Assembly (NCBI GenBank): GCA_038030265.1
Contig: CM075943.1
Coordinates: forward strand, 1,736,001-1,800,000
DNA from: Corythucha ciliata
Taxonomy: Eukaryota > Arthropoda > Insecta > Hemiptera > Tingidae
DNA length: 64,000 nucleotides
Direction: 5' to 3'
The stretch's first letter is position 1. Each line of letters opens with the position of its first letter. Positions 54,236 through 64,000 of this stretch are shown one piece after another. Below the pieces are notes generated by a model. The model saw nothing but the letters and a program-made list of their open reading frames with translations. It did no database searches and was not told where the DNA came from. A program made the translations under genes and the position numbers.

Positions 54236-54539
54236 GGATATCGAGGCGCTGGAGGGGGGGGGTGCCTTGGTTAAGGGGGCGCCGGTTGCGTGAGCTTCAG
54301 TTTGTTACTGATAACGCAGCGGCGTAAAGTAAAGGACATTGCCCTCCCCAACTGGAGTATAGGATGGACAAAAGTATATATTTTCGGCCCTTCCCCACCG
54401 TATTTTCACTGTATTCTCGATAAATTTATCCACCAGAAGTTGTTCCACGGGACAGTCAGTTTTCTTCTTTGGCTGCACTGGTGGACCTGCACCTATCGGG
54501 GCCCGGGGCGAAAATCTCCAAGAGCCCCCCCCCCCCCCC

Positions 54540-54935
54540 AAGTTGAGTTTTCACCACTTTAGCAGCAAATTTCTACATTTTACATGATTTTTTCTACATT
54601 TTAGCACTGTTCTCAGTTTGGGCTGAAAATTAGCGTTTCGTACCTATGTTCCTAAATAATAGCCGCAAAATATCAGGTTTTTCCGACTTTGGGCTCAAAT
54701 CCAACTTTTTTGTTCACCATGCGCTATGAATTAGCGATTTTTCTCAGCCACAAATCAGCAGTGTTTTACCTATGGAGCCAAAAATTAGCGCTTTTTCTCA
54801 ATTTTAGCCTCAAAGTTGCCTTTAGATGCCGCGAGTTGGCTTATTTTCAATTTTTGATGCAAATTGAAATTTTTCACGATTTTTGCCACGAATCAGTGAT
54901 TTTCCTGAATTTTACCCGCGAGTAATCGCTTTTTT
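54540..54935 (+). repeat. Family A array, left segment of copy 2
   Basis: Plus-orientation units (TTTTCTCAATTTTAGCCTCA and similar). Contains a TTGCCTTTAGATGCCGCGAG block also present at 62697 and, diverged, at 5477, showing that the arrays descend from one ancestral element rather than arising anew. Confidence 0.8.
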
Positions 54936-55194
54936 TAATTTTATTTATTTATTTATTTATTTAACCAGCCCTCAAGAAGGTAAACTTGAGTAGAGGACTG
55001 GAGCTGACTCATAACAGCGGCGAGTGAAAAAAGGACGAATAAATAATCATTTACCTAACTACCTAGTACAATGAGCAACAAAAATAACTCAACAAACACA
55101 AATGAATGACAATTACGCCAAATTACTCAAAGCAGCAGCAAATACAACAACAATGACAACAGCTACAGCGTAATAGATATAAACATGAACAAAG

Positions 55195-57107
55195 TTATTC
55201 TGGTACCTTAAGACTATTTTCTCTTAATTTAGTGACTAGATATCTTTTAAATTGTTTAAGGGACTCGAACTGACAATAATTAAACCTATTAATAACAGCA
55301 ATTTTTAAAGCTAGGATTGAAGCGTGTCTGTCATAGAAAGCCAGTATTACGAATAGGAACAATAATGTTTGTGCATTGAGACAATCTTGTAAAATGAGCG
55401 TGCTTATTAATGTATTCAGAGGAAAAAACTTTATACATATGGAGGCAAATTGACATAGTACGCAACTGATCAACTGTAAATACACTGAAGTCTTCAAATA
55501 ATCTAGAGGAGGAATACAGAAAGGGGTTTTTTAAAGCTATTTTAATCAGGGTTTTTTGCGCTACCATTACTCTATTTATGATATATTTATGTGAACTACC
55601 CCAAACTAAAATTCCATAGGAAATAATGGACTGGCATAACGCATAGTATACTAATCGTAACGTATCCATATTAATTATGCATCTTAAAATTCTGAATTTA
55701 TAGAATAATTTCCTCAGACGGCTAACAAGGATATTTACATGAGCTTCAAATCGCATTCTATAGTCAAAAGTTACACCTAAGTATTTACACTGATTAACGT
55801 ATTTAATCCTATCACAGCCACAATTACACCTATCTTTACAACCTTCGGAGTGAATCACCAAATGACTATCATCTTCATCCTCGAATCGCGAAACAATGGA
55901 AAATTTAATAATCGAAGACTTTTCAAAGTTTAACAAAAAACAATTTGTGTTAAGCCATTGCGTTATCACTTTTAAATCCTTCAAAAAGTTGTCAATAACA
56001 TCTCCAGAGTTAGCGCCACTGAACATGAAGACCGTGTCGTCCGCGAAGCAGAATGGGGTAGCCGAAATGTCCAAATCGAAAATACTGTTGTAGTACAAGA
56101 TGAACAGCAGCGGACCCAACTCGGAACCCTGTGGTACACCGGATTTTAGAACCATCTCATGGCTGAGAGTGTCATTTATTTTGACTTTTTGCGTTCTTCC
56201 TGTGATTCGTTTATAAAACTAGCCACCAGAACATCTACTTTATTATGATCTAAGACTACGTCCCAATCAACATTCCTTAATTTAACAAGAAACTTATCAT
56301 AATCAATCTTATTCAAAACAATAGAATTACTAAATGTAGAACCACCGATAATATGATCAACTTTCTTTCTGAGTGCCAAAGCCACCGGTAAGTGGTCGGT
56401 GATATCAGCATCCAAAATGAAACCGAAACACTCCGCAGATTCTGGACCCTTTACGAATATGTGATCAATACAGGATTTACTACTGCCACTAATTCTAGTA
56501 TAACCGCTAATAGCCGGATACAATCCAAATTCATACAGAACATTTAAATAGTCATTAGAAGTTACATTATTCACCAATATATCAACATTGGTATCACCAC
56601 AAAAAATTTGATAACTAAATTTATTTAGACTTTCCAGGTAAGCACTAAGACTTTGTACAAATGCATCCGTGTCCCTATCGTGGGACTTATACACTGCCGT
56701 AAGTACAATAGGGCATCCCAACATCAGAAAAGAAATCTGCACGGAGTTACATGAATCCAAGGGTCTACTATAAAATTTTACAATTCGATCAAATCGGATA
56801 CAAAAATAGTCACACCTTCAGCCTTGTTTATCGATGAGGAGGAGTTGAACGTTCAATACCCGGGTAGATTAAATACAATTTCATTAGCGTTCCAGGTTTC
56901 CGTTAAAACAATGACATGGAACTGAACGTTGTGAGCATGTAAGTAGGCTCATTAAACGTCAAGATTTTTCCCAATACTCCTTATATTACAACAAAACAAA
57001 TTTAGCCCATTAAGATTAGCTATATAGCTTTCAAATTCACTTAAAGTTCCTCCCGAACGACTATCAATTTTACCAGATAAGTCCACTAAGTCAGATAAAT
57101 CTACCAT
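55195..57107 (-). pseudogene. ORF2 of the minus-strand CR1-group LINE (EN and part of RT, deleted)
   Basis: Starts MVDLSDLVDLSGKIDSRSGG, then LFCCNIRSIGKNLD and a stop/frame change. EN continues with FCGDTNVDILVNNVTSNDYL, SCIDHIFVKG and ITDHLPVALALR (56760-56176). At about 56210 the EN-RT linker FINE jumps to TQKVKINDTLSHEM, GVPQGSELGP and CFADDTVFMF, so the fingers and first palm motifs (roughly 250 codons or more) are deleted. The thumb reads YLGVTFDYRMRFEAHV. The C-terminus (FNYCQFESLKQFKRYL) is in another frame, ending at 55195. Confidence 0.85.
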
Positions 57108-57186
57108 AATATAATACTAATTTTGATGCACACTGAAATCACCATAAATTATACGGAAAGGGGGGAAAATACAAAACAATAATCAT

Positions 57187-57416
57187 CTTAAGAAACAATA
57201 TGTTTTAACTTGCAATCCGTATCCATTCCCAGCAACTGGGCTTGACTACGAACAACAGTGTATTTAGCACCTTCAATTTTTTTCATGAAAATAACACCAT
57301 TATTAGTCCATACATAACGATAGTTGTATGATCTGGCAAACATTCTTGTTAGACAAAACAAATGGCTTATTTCCTTGCTCAGCCTGTCATTAATGTAAAT
57401 TTTCCTATCCGAATTA
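57187..57416 (-). pseudogene. ORF1 C-terminal part of the minus-strand LINE
   Basis: Reads GPNSDRKIYINDRLSKEISH, LFCLTRMFARSYNYRYVWTN, NGVIFMKK and ends LKHIVS. This is the C-terminal domain common to CR1-group ORF1 proteins and continues from PESKG at 61555, where the other LINE interrupts it. Confidence 0.85.
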
Positions 57417-57557
57417 GGCCCGCTTTATCAATTGTTGATTAAAGAGCTGACTAAAAACTTCATATGTTTCATGATCAAATATTTCATGGTTCGCAGATGA
57501 TTTGTCTAAATCAGTTCTTTAAATTCCTTAATCGACAATTGATAATGCCGACAAAAG

Positions 57558-58605
57558 ATGGCGGACACCGAACTTGGTTCAATTTGTGCTTGTTGTTTTA
57601 ATAACGTTTTACCGAATAATAAGTATATTGTTTGCGACGGTACATGTTCAAAGAAATTTCATGCAGCTTGTGCAGGCTTCGCAGAGGATGAGTTTTCGGC
57701 TCTTCGGTCTCTTCGCCCCAGGATCAAATGGTTTTGTGAACCATGTGGTGTGAAAGCACAGGGTTTCTGGCTGGGGGAGGAGAGGTGTACCTCAGCCTCA
57801 ATTCTCAACGTCGTAGCAGAGGAGTTGCGGGCAGTGAGTGAAATGAACTTGGAGCTAAAGAATCAGCTAGCTGATTTAAGAAATGAAAATAATGGAATAA
57901 AAACAGTCTTATCCTCAATTCTCAATAAACTTGGCCTACCTGTATTGGGTTGCGGAACTGAACAAAATTCGACTCAGGAAGGGAATTTTGTTTCCACTTC
58001 CCCTGCTTCAGTTGATGGTAACGACCCTGATGCTCCTCGGCATTGCAATAATTCTGACGACGGGTTTTCACTCGTAAAACGGAGACGTGGGCACGGAAGT
58101 GACTCCAAAGTTCATTCGACTCGTGAGTTGACAAGTTTACAATTGAAGAATGTAAACAAAGCTAGCAGTATCAATGCAACGGCGTTTAGTCCCGATGTGG
58201 TCATGCCCACGCCACCTCCCGGTTCGATGCTGACTCAAAAAAATGAGAAGAAAAATAATTTTCTCAAAGGCCGAACGCCTGCGGTCACGGGGAAAAAAGC
58301 AAACCTTAGAAAACTTGTAGCTCCTGTAAAAAAAAACGATTTTCCTTTCCAGATTTGCCCCTGATGTAACTTCCGACGACATACTGAATCTCGTCAAGGA
58401 TTCTTTTCCAGACATCAAACTCGACTGCGTTAAGCTGCCAACGCGTCATGCTTGGTACTCGTCATTTCGTTTAATTACGGACGTTTCATCGTACGATTCT
58501 CTGATGGATCCTAATTACTGGCCAGAGGGTTGCCTAATTGCTCCCTCGCGTATTCCTCGACCATCGACACGTCATGAATCTGACTCAGCTCCGCGGAATG
58601 ATTGA
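57558..58605 (+). pseudogene. ORF1 of the plus-strand CR1-group LINE (one A-run frameshift)
   Basis: Starts MADTELGSICACCFNNVLPN. A PHD-like zinc finger covers residues ~10-65 (CACC, CDGTC, FHAAC, WFCEPC). A predicted coiled coil follows at ~87-122 (EELRAVSEMNLELKNQLADL). A Ser/Lys-rich linker runs to APVKKND. The frame then dies at TGA 58362; the downstream frame reads RFAPDVTSDDILNLVKDSFP, WYSSFRLITDVSSYDSLMD, and ends PRND at TGA 58603-58605. The change lies at a run of nine A (58328-58336), so a one-base gain there (real or a sequencing error) explains it. Chaperone/RNA-binding role inferred from the family. Confidence 0.8.
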
Positions 58606-61413
58606 CTAGGCACAACAAACGATCAATTTAACTTTTCCGTTTTTCACTCTAATATCCAGGGTCTCCCCAGCAAGCTCTTAGAACTGGAATCTTTTCTTTT
58701 AACTCGTCCCGACATCAGTATAATTTGTCTCACCGAACACTGGCTGACTAGTACCGCTATTGGATGTCATGTACCGAATTCCTTCTTTCTGGGATCCTCC
58801 TTCTGTAGGGGAGTGGGGCGTCACGGAGGATCTTCGGTATTCATTAGAAGTGGTCTGGGCTCGAGTGAGATCGCCAGTCTGGTTTCTCTCTCGCTTGAGG
58901 CCGTGATCGAGATTTCCGCTACTCGAATTCTACTCCCGGACATCGTTGTGTGCTCGATTTATAGGCCTGCGGGTGGCCCGCTCCACGGATTCTTCCGCAC
59001 TTTTCAGGAATTTCTTGATAGACTGGGCCGTATGAACTCCCCAGCGTTGCTTGCTGGAGATTTTAATATCGACATACTCAGTGGGGAATCGGATGCCAAC
59101 TATTTTCTGAACTTGCTATCATCCTATGACTTTCAGCCCTCTATATACCAGTGCACCAGAATTCACGGTAATGGTAGGGAGTCCGCCCTCGATAACATAT
59201 TCACAAATATCCATCATTCCTGGTTCAGCTCCAGCATAATCGATTGGCAGTTCTCTGACCATAAAGCGCACGACGTAACGTTGCGCCTTCAAGCTCCTGT
59301 AGTTAAAAATGGCAAGTCTGCCCCAAAACGTCATTTTGGAGCTAACCGACTGCTTAGTCTCACCTCTTGGCTAGTTCAGCCTGGCCTTTGGCTTAGGATT
59401 TACGAGATTAAAGACTCCTTTCGAAAGTGGGAACTCTTCCTACACCTTCTTGTGAGAGGATTGGACGCCTGCTGCCCCTGGATAGTGTCTGACGACCGAC
59501 GAAGGATGAAGGATTCTTGGTTCACATCTGAGTTGGAAACGAAACGCGATATCTATTTGGATCTGCTTCGGAGTTATAGGTGTACCTCCGATCCTCAGCA
59601 CCGCTTGAATTTTCGTAGTGCTTTCGTCGCTGCTAGGAAAGAGTATCGCACAGCTTTGTCCGCCGCTAGACGGGCGCATGACGACGAACGAATTACGTCG
59701 TCCGTGAACAGGTCTCGTGAATCGTGGAGAATTGTTCATAGGGAACTGAATAGCAAGCCCTTGAAGAAACCCATGCCAGGTTCGAATCTAACGGCCTCGG
59801 ATTTCAACGTACATTTCCGTGACAGTGCCTCGAGGATGGTTGACTCTTTGCCTCCCCCTGAGACTTCCTTTATGGTTTATCTGGATCAAGTTTCGGCGCG
59901 CCCTCCTTCTCTTGCCTTGGAACTTACCACTGTCGAGGAGGTATACGCTTCTATAGGTCGCATGAAGTCGTCGGCTTCGCAGGATTTCTTGGGCATGTCA
60001 TCCTGCTGTCTCAAAGCTATTGCGTCGACTGTGTGTGAGCCTCTTGCCCACTTGATCAATACATGCTTTGTGGCTGGGGTGTTCCCTAATTCTCTCAAAG
60101 TCTCCAAGGTAATACCTTTGCCCAAATCGTCTGCGACATCCTTCGATGGCTACAGACCCATCTCAATAATTCCTGTATTGGCCAAAGTCATCGAAGACAT
60201 TATCCTTTCGAGGATAGTCTTCTTCCTCGAGCAGCACAAGGTTATCTCGGACCATCAGTTTGGCTTTCGCAAGGGACGCTCCACTACTGCTGGGGCCATA
60301 AAGCTTGTTGATGACTGTCTCGAGCATCTCGAGTCCAGGCAACGGGTGTCCGTTCGCCTGTTTGACCTATCTAAAGCGTTCGATTCGGTGAATGTGGAAA
60401 TTCTCCTGGCTAAACTGCAGCATTATGGGTTTTGTCCTCTCTTTGTCGGGTTTCTTGAGTCTTACCTTAACGGCTGGAGTCAGTATTGCGAATTTGGCAG
60501 TGAGGTATCTGATCTTCTGGTGTGCAGAAATCTCGGGGTCAGACAGGGATCCCGGTTGGGTCCGGTGTTGTTTTTGTTATTCATTAATGATTTGCCTCGC
60601 GCTTTAACTAAAGGCAACGTCAACACTATCCTGTTTGCTGATGATGTTACCGTGATGTGCCGGGATGGTGACGATGAGGGATGCAGACGTTTGCTTAAAC
60701 AATGCTCTTCCGAAATCGGTGACTGGTGCGTGGCCAATCGTCTGCATCTAAACGCAGCTAAAACTCAGGACCTGACACTCAATCTGACCTCCTCGTCGAC
60801 CAGTGCTTCCGAAGTAAAATTCCTCGGGTTTTACATGGATAATCGACTCTCCTGGACCAGCCACATCACGCACCTGTGTAAGGTCCTATCGCGCAGTCTC
60901 TTCGCGATGCGGCGCCTTGTGGGCCTCGTCTCGGCTCCTGTTCTGCGGATGGTGTACTACTCCTATTTTGCGAGTCATCTGTCATACGGCATTCTCCTGT
61001 GGGGAAATTCGACCAGCGTGACGCGCGTCTTCAAATTACAGAAAGCGGCGATACGAATAATGTGTGGTGTTCACTCCCGCACTTCTTGCAGGCCGCTTTT
61101 TTCAGAGCTTGCGATACTCACTCTTCCGGCGCTTTATGTCCTTGAAATGGTATCGTACGTGAAGCTTCATGCGGAATTTTTAGCGCCTGAGCACGCCTAT
61201 TCAACGCGAAACAGAGAGCGTCTAGTGGCTCGCAGGTGTCGCCTCGCGGTGACTCAGCGAACATGCATCTCGTCGGTGGGGGTCAGGCTGTACAACGCGT
61301 TGCCGGGCCGCCTAAAAAATCTCAAAGGCGGGGATTTCAAGAGAGGTGTTCGGGAGCTGTTGCTTCGTCGATGCATATACAGCGTCGAAGAATTCTTCTC
61401 CAGCTGTGATTAG
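58606..61413 (+). CDS. ORF2 of the plus-strand CR1-group LINE (endonuclease and reverse transcriptase)
   Basis: 935 codons open from just after the ORF1 TGA: LGTTNDQFNFSVFHSNIQGL starts the endonuclease, followed by ICLTEHWLT, LAGDFNIDILSG, ALDNIFTN and FSDHKAHDV. RT: YRPISIIPVLAKVIEDIILS, HQFGFRKGRSTTAG, FDLSKAFDSVN, GVRQGSRLGP and the catalytic LFADDVTVM (about residue 678), then FLGFYMDNRLSWTSHI. The C-terminus YNALPGRLKNLKGGDFKRGV ending in FFSSCD is typical of the CR1/Daphne group. No ATG occurs in frame until about 59032, past the endonuclease start, so the protein must be made without its own start, probably by readthrough of the TGA. Otherwise intact. Confidence 0.88.
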   Translation, partial: LGTTNDQFNFSVFHSNIQGLPSKLLELESFLLTRPDISIICLTEHWLTSTAIGCHVPNSFFLGSSFCRGVGRHGGSSVFIRSGLGSSEIASLVSLSLEAVIEISATRILLPDIVVCSIYRPAGGPLHGFFRTFQEFLDRLGRMNSPALLAGDFNIDILSGESDANYFLNLLSSYDFQPSIYQCTRIHGNGRESALDNIFTNIHHSWFSSSIIDWQFSDHKAHDVTLRLQAPVVKNGKSAPKRHFGANRLLSLTSWLVQPGLWLRIYEIKDSFRKWELFLHLLVRGLDACCPWIVSDDRRRMKDSWFTSELETKRDIYLDLLRSYRCTSDPQHRLNFRSAFVAARKEYRTALSAARRAHDDERITSSVNRSRESWRIVHRELNSKPLKKPMPGSNLTASDFNVHFRDSASRMVDSLPPPETSFMVYLDQVSARPPSLALELTTVEEVYASIGRMKSSASQDFLGMSSCCLKAIASTVCEPLAHLINTCFVAGVFPNSLKVSKVIPLPKSSATSFDGYRPISIIPVLAKVIEDIILSRIVFFLEQHKVISDHQFGFRKGRSTTAGAIKLVDDCLEHLESRQRVSVRLFDLSKAFDSVNVEILLAKLQHYGFCPLFVGFLESYLNGWSQYCEFGSEVSDLLVCRNLGVRQGSRLGPVLFLLFINDLPRALTKGNVNTILFADDVTVMCRDGDDEGCRRLLKQCSSEIGDWCVANRLHLNAAKTQDLTLNLTSSSTSASEVKFLGFYMDNRLSWTSHITHLCKVLSRSLFAMRRLVGLVSAPVLRMVYYSYFASHLSYGILLWGNSTSVTRVFKLQKAAIRIMCGVHSRTSCRPLFSELAILTLPALYVLEMVSYVKLHAEFLAPEHAYSTRNRERLVARRCRLAVTQRTCISSVGVRLYNALPGRLKNLKGGDFKRGVRELLLRRCIYSVEEFFSSCD

Positions 61414-61554
61414 CACCTGTGATTTTGGTTGTCACTTTGTAAACATTTGTTTTTTTTTCAATTTGTAATAACTTTGACGTGGCCTTACATTTTAATTTTG
61501 TGTTGGCATTTAATAAAAATGAATGAATGAATGAATGAATGGATAAAGCGGCCC

Positions 61555-62360
61555 TTAGACTCGGGACAAATAGTTTTGACAAGAATATTCTTATTTTTTT
61601 GAGCCATCATTAATTTATTTTTAATTTCAAGCGACTTAAATTTTACAACAACCCAACAATTAACGATCTGCTGATCTTTATTTTTCTTAGGAAGCTTAAA
61701 GATAAAACAATCAGATATAGCCTCAAGATTAATGTCCACCCCCAACGTCTTACAGACTTCCAAAACAACTTCAGGTAAATTTTTATCTAGGAGTTCATCG
61801 GCTCCTGAAATTACAACATCATTGTTCAAAGATTGTTGTTCAAGGGTCGATACTTTAAATTTCAATTCTTCCACCTCCTTCAAAAGATTAGCATTGGCAA
61901 GTTTTAGTTCTTTATATTCCCTTGATATTGTTTTAATTTCCGAGGTAAGCTTATCCACTTTTGTCATGTAGTCATCAATCTTATTGGAACAATAATTGAC
62001 TGACTTTTCGAGCTCCGCAACGCGATTATCCGTTGACCCTACTTTTTTTAGAATTTTAGCCACGTTCATATTCAGTTTCTTTAATTCCTCCTTATTATCA
62101 TCGAGAGCATTGTCCTCAGAAGAGTCCGAAAAATTATTTTCATCTCCTTCATCCAATTTCTCCGCTAGTTTCTTTTTGGAACGAGTAAATACCTTTTCAT
62201 CACATTCCGAGCAATTCCACGCAGATTTCTTCGGATTTTCCTTCTTAAAATTTGAGAAAGACCCGAAAGTAGTGCACTTAGGGTGAAATTGTCCGTTACA
62301 CCCACAACAAATAACTTTTTTCTTAGGGGAGATTTCATCATCACACTTTTTACAACTCAT
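61555..62360 (-). pseudogene. ORF1 N-terminal part of the minus-strand LINE
   Basis: Best start is MSCKKCDDEISPKKKVICCG (62360). A PHD-like finger (CKKC, CCGC, FHPKC, WNCSEC) is followed by an acidic linker, a long coiled coil (KLNMNVAKILKKVGSTDNRV, then VNYCSNKIDDYMTKVDKLTS) and LEQQSLNNDVVISGADELLD, CKTLGVDINLEAISDCFIFK and VKTICPESKG, where the plus-strand LINE cuts in. Continues at 57416-57187. Confidence 0.85.
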
Positions 62361-62439
62361 CTTGAGAAGACAGAAATAGAGTTTGTACCGCTCACCTCGA
62401 ATGCTATGAGACAACTCATAGACATGAGAGTTTTTAGCA

Positions 62440-63640
62440 GCGTAGTAGCGTTTCTAACTCGCGAATTAGCGAATTTTCTCAATTTTAGCCACGAATTGGC
62501 GTTTTTCGCATTTTTAGCAGCAAATTGGCTATTTTTTCCATTTTTAACCGCAAATTAGCATTTTTTTTTTTACGTTTTAGCACAGCGTTAGCAATTTTTT
62601 GTTACTTTTAGCTGTAGATCAGCGTTTCTTCTCAGTTCGAGCATCAGCGGTGTTTTTTTAACTTTATAGCCCCAATTCTCAATTTTAGCCACACAGTTGC
62701 CTTTAGAAGGCACGAAGGCGAGTATTCAAGTTGGAAATTTTACCACAATTTTGTCCGCGAATTGGTGACTTTCCTCAAGTTTAGCCGCGAACTGGGGCAC
62801 TTTTTCTCAATTTTAGCAGCGCATTAGCGCTTCTAGCCCGTGTATTCGCGAATTTTCTCATTTTTAGCCACGAATTGGCGGTTTACGCAATTTTAGCCTC
62901 GGATTAGCATTTCTTCTCGGAGAGTTTTTAGAGAGAGAGAGTTCAACATTTAGAGTTTTTCTTAATTTTGACCGCGCTAATTAGTGATTTATTCAATTTC
63001 GCCGCAATTTTTTGTGTATTTTAGCCCCGCATTAGCAATTTTCTTTACCTTTTGTTATGGATTAGCGCTGTTTTTTATTTTCAGCCTTGAAGCTCCCAGA
63101 AGCTACGGATTTCGGTTTTCTCAATTTTAGCTGTTAAATAGCGGTTTCTGATACTTTTTCAGTGAAAATTAACATCTATTCTCTTTTTTACATGTGAATT
63201 GTGCGATACATGCTAATTTTTATACGGAATTTCAGTTTGCCCAATTCTAACCCTAATTACCGTTGTTTTTGTCATGTAAATTAGTAGCGTGTTTTCTCTA
63301 TTTTAGTCGCGGGCTGAGCCCAAAACCTACACTTTTGCGTTTATTTACACATTGTAGCCGTGAAATGGCCTCCATACATCGCGCGTATGTATATCAGCGA
63401 TTTTTTTGCACAATTTTGGTCTGGAAGCTGGATCGTGAGACCACGAAACAGCGCAGTTCTCGCAGTTTTAACCGCGAATATTAGCGCGTTTTTCAACCGT
63501 TTTGCCGCGTCAGTAAGTTGTACATTGACGATCAGCGGTTTAGTGTGCTCAAGGACCTAACGAAACAGGGGACGGTGTATTTTCTCCATTTTAGTCGCGA
63601 ATTTTCTAAAATTTGAGTCACCAGAAGCGCTCTCGGGGGC
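62440..63640 (+). repeat. Family A array, right segment of copy 2
   Basis: Plus-orientation units (GCGAATTTTCTCAATTTTAG and so on), followed by the CACCAGAAGCGCTCTCGGGG, GCTCAATTGAATATTC and CAGTCTTCGCTGATATCACT blocks shared with 6338-6410 of copy 1. It lacks the MITE present in copy 1. Confidence 0.85.
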
Positions 63641-63934
63641 TCAATTGAATATTCAGACCACAGTCTTCGCTGATATCACTTATTGCAACGTTAGGAGAGA
63701 CTGAAATTCTTGGAAAGGAGCCAAATCGCTGTTCAGCCGTCTTTCACATGACCTACATGATGCGTATTATTGTAAGTATGCGTTTAATATTCTTGGATGT
63801 AGGCTACATCCATGAACATAGAACCTAAAAATTCAATTTTTTCCTATTCAACCTTTTCGGGGGGGCTGATAGTGGGCCCTGGCGGTCCGTCCTCCTCACC
63901 ACTACCACGGTACACGCTACAGTTTGGCTGGGCG

Positions 63935-64000
63935 ATTCTTTGTCTGAATTGACACATTTTTGGGCGTAATTGAACGTTTTTAGGGCCGAATGGTCAGTTT
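63935..64000 (-). repeat. Start of a type C array, inverted
   Basis: GAATTGACACATTTTTGGGC, GTAATTGAACGTTTTTAGGG and CCGAATGGTCAGTTT are complement-type units of the 29440-30635 array. The window ends within it. It lies immediately outside the family A duplication. Confidence 0.5.

Larger units (their letters stand above)
57422..61549 (+). mobile_element. CR1-group LINE (plus), nearly complete, inserted in the minus-strand LINE
   Basis: Flanked by GGCCC (57417-57421 and 61550-61554). Removing it rejoins the host ORF1 peptide PESKG to PNSDRKIYIND. The element has a 136-bp leader, ORF1, ORF2, a ~110-bp 3' UTR and a (GAAT)n tail (61520-61540). The inserted DNA begins GCTTTATC and ends GATAAAGC, an 8-bp inverted repeat just inside the duplication. 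Within the leader, TATCAATTGTTGATTAA (57426-57442) is the near-perfect complement of 57528-57544 and could form a long hairpin. Confidence 0.85.
54936..62435 (-). mobile_element. CR1-group LINE (minus), split by a second LINE
   Basis: Sense is right to left. The 5' end is near 62435, ORF1 62360-61555 continuing 57416-57187, ORF2 57107-55195, and the 3' end an AAAT-type microsatellite tail (54941-54961 as TTTATTTATTTA). The LINE lies inside the family A array. The intervening 57422-61549 is another LINE in the opposite orientation. Internal deletion and stops in ORF2 show it is inactive. Confidence 0.8.
54476..63922 (+). mobile_element. Family A element, copy 2, split by two nested LINEs
   Basis: Starts CACTGGTGGACCTGCACC, then CTATCGGGGCCC (as in copy 1), and ends CACGGTACACGCTACAG, matching the right end of copy 1. 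A perfect 8-bp duplication TTTGGCTG lies at 54468-54475 and 63923-63930, 9.4 kb apart. Own parts: left end and array (54476-54935), remaining array (62440-63640) and right unique segment (63641-63922). Everything between is the inserted LINE pair. Removing them gives about 1.9 kb, the size of copy 1. Confidence 0.8.

Noticed and set aside
57287..57420. Separate small minus-strand gene
   Set aside because: Its translation is the ORF1 C-terminus of the split LINE and joins PESKG at 61555.

Overview
The window is from a eukaryote. It has long non-coding stretches, poly(A)-tailed non-LTR retrotransposons, Gypsy and BEL/Pao pieces, tRNA-derived SINE-like segments, MITEs and degenerate minisatellites, and no prokaryotic gene organisation. 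The mix (a jockey-type element with a CCHC-knuckle ORF1, CR1-group LINEs with PHD-like ORF1 fingers, an R1-like fragment, a Gypsy element whose primer-binding site resembles the tRNA-Ser type) points to an arthropod, probably an insect. The species cannot be named from the sequence. I see no host gene I would defend; the window is a repeat-dense, heavily nested region.

Layout. 44-2926: broken copy (minus) of a protein family I recall as multi-copy in invertebrates. 4419-7063: hAT-like element with 8-bp target duplication, containing a second 8-bp-duplication element (4957-6837, here 'family A') filled with a ~28-bp minisatellite, which contains a MITE (6420-6680). 7110-7505: large palindrome. 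7640-8430: two further degenerate arrays. 8696-10115: Gypsy integrase fused to an R1-like LINE tail. 13244-17548: complete jockey-like LINE with both ORFs open, 42-base poly(A) and a perfect 11-bp target duplication. 17764-23230: MITEs, foldback DNA, a SINE-like segment and a LINE RT scrap. 23540-29395: family A array split by a CR1-group LINE, itself split by a 606-bp TIR element. 29440-30640: a ~30-bp array. 32040-34803: a hAT-like element carrying a 20-bp minisatellite. 36395-36840: Harbinger-like MITEs, one inside another. 38580-40600: decayed jockey relative. 40681-49570: truncated LTR copy, DNA element, BEL/Pao pol remnant, then a Gypsy element (LTR, PBS, gag-protease, deleted pol with a LINE tail in the gap, integrase C-terminus). 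49830-54200: more family A arrays. 54476-63922: a family A element with a perfect 8-bp duplication, split by a minus-strand CR1-group LINE, which is split by a plus-strand CR1-group LINE.

The genes do not form a pathway; they record successive insertions. The main novelty candidate is a set of hAT-like non-autonomous elements (CAGTGGCG-like ends, 8-bp duplications) whose interiors are minisatellite arrays and which seeded arrays across the window in both orientations. Secondary candidates are a 106-codon ORF inside a Gypsy LTR, a LINE whose ORF1 and ORF2 share a frame across one TGA in a CTAG context, and a hammerhead-like motif in both arms of the palindrome. All readings were made by eye; no alignment or database search was possible.
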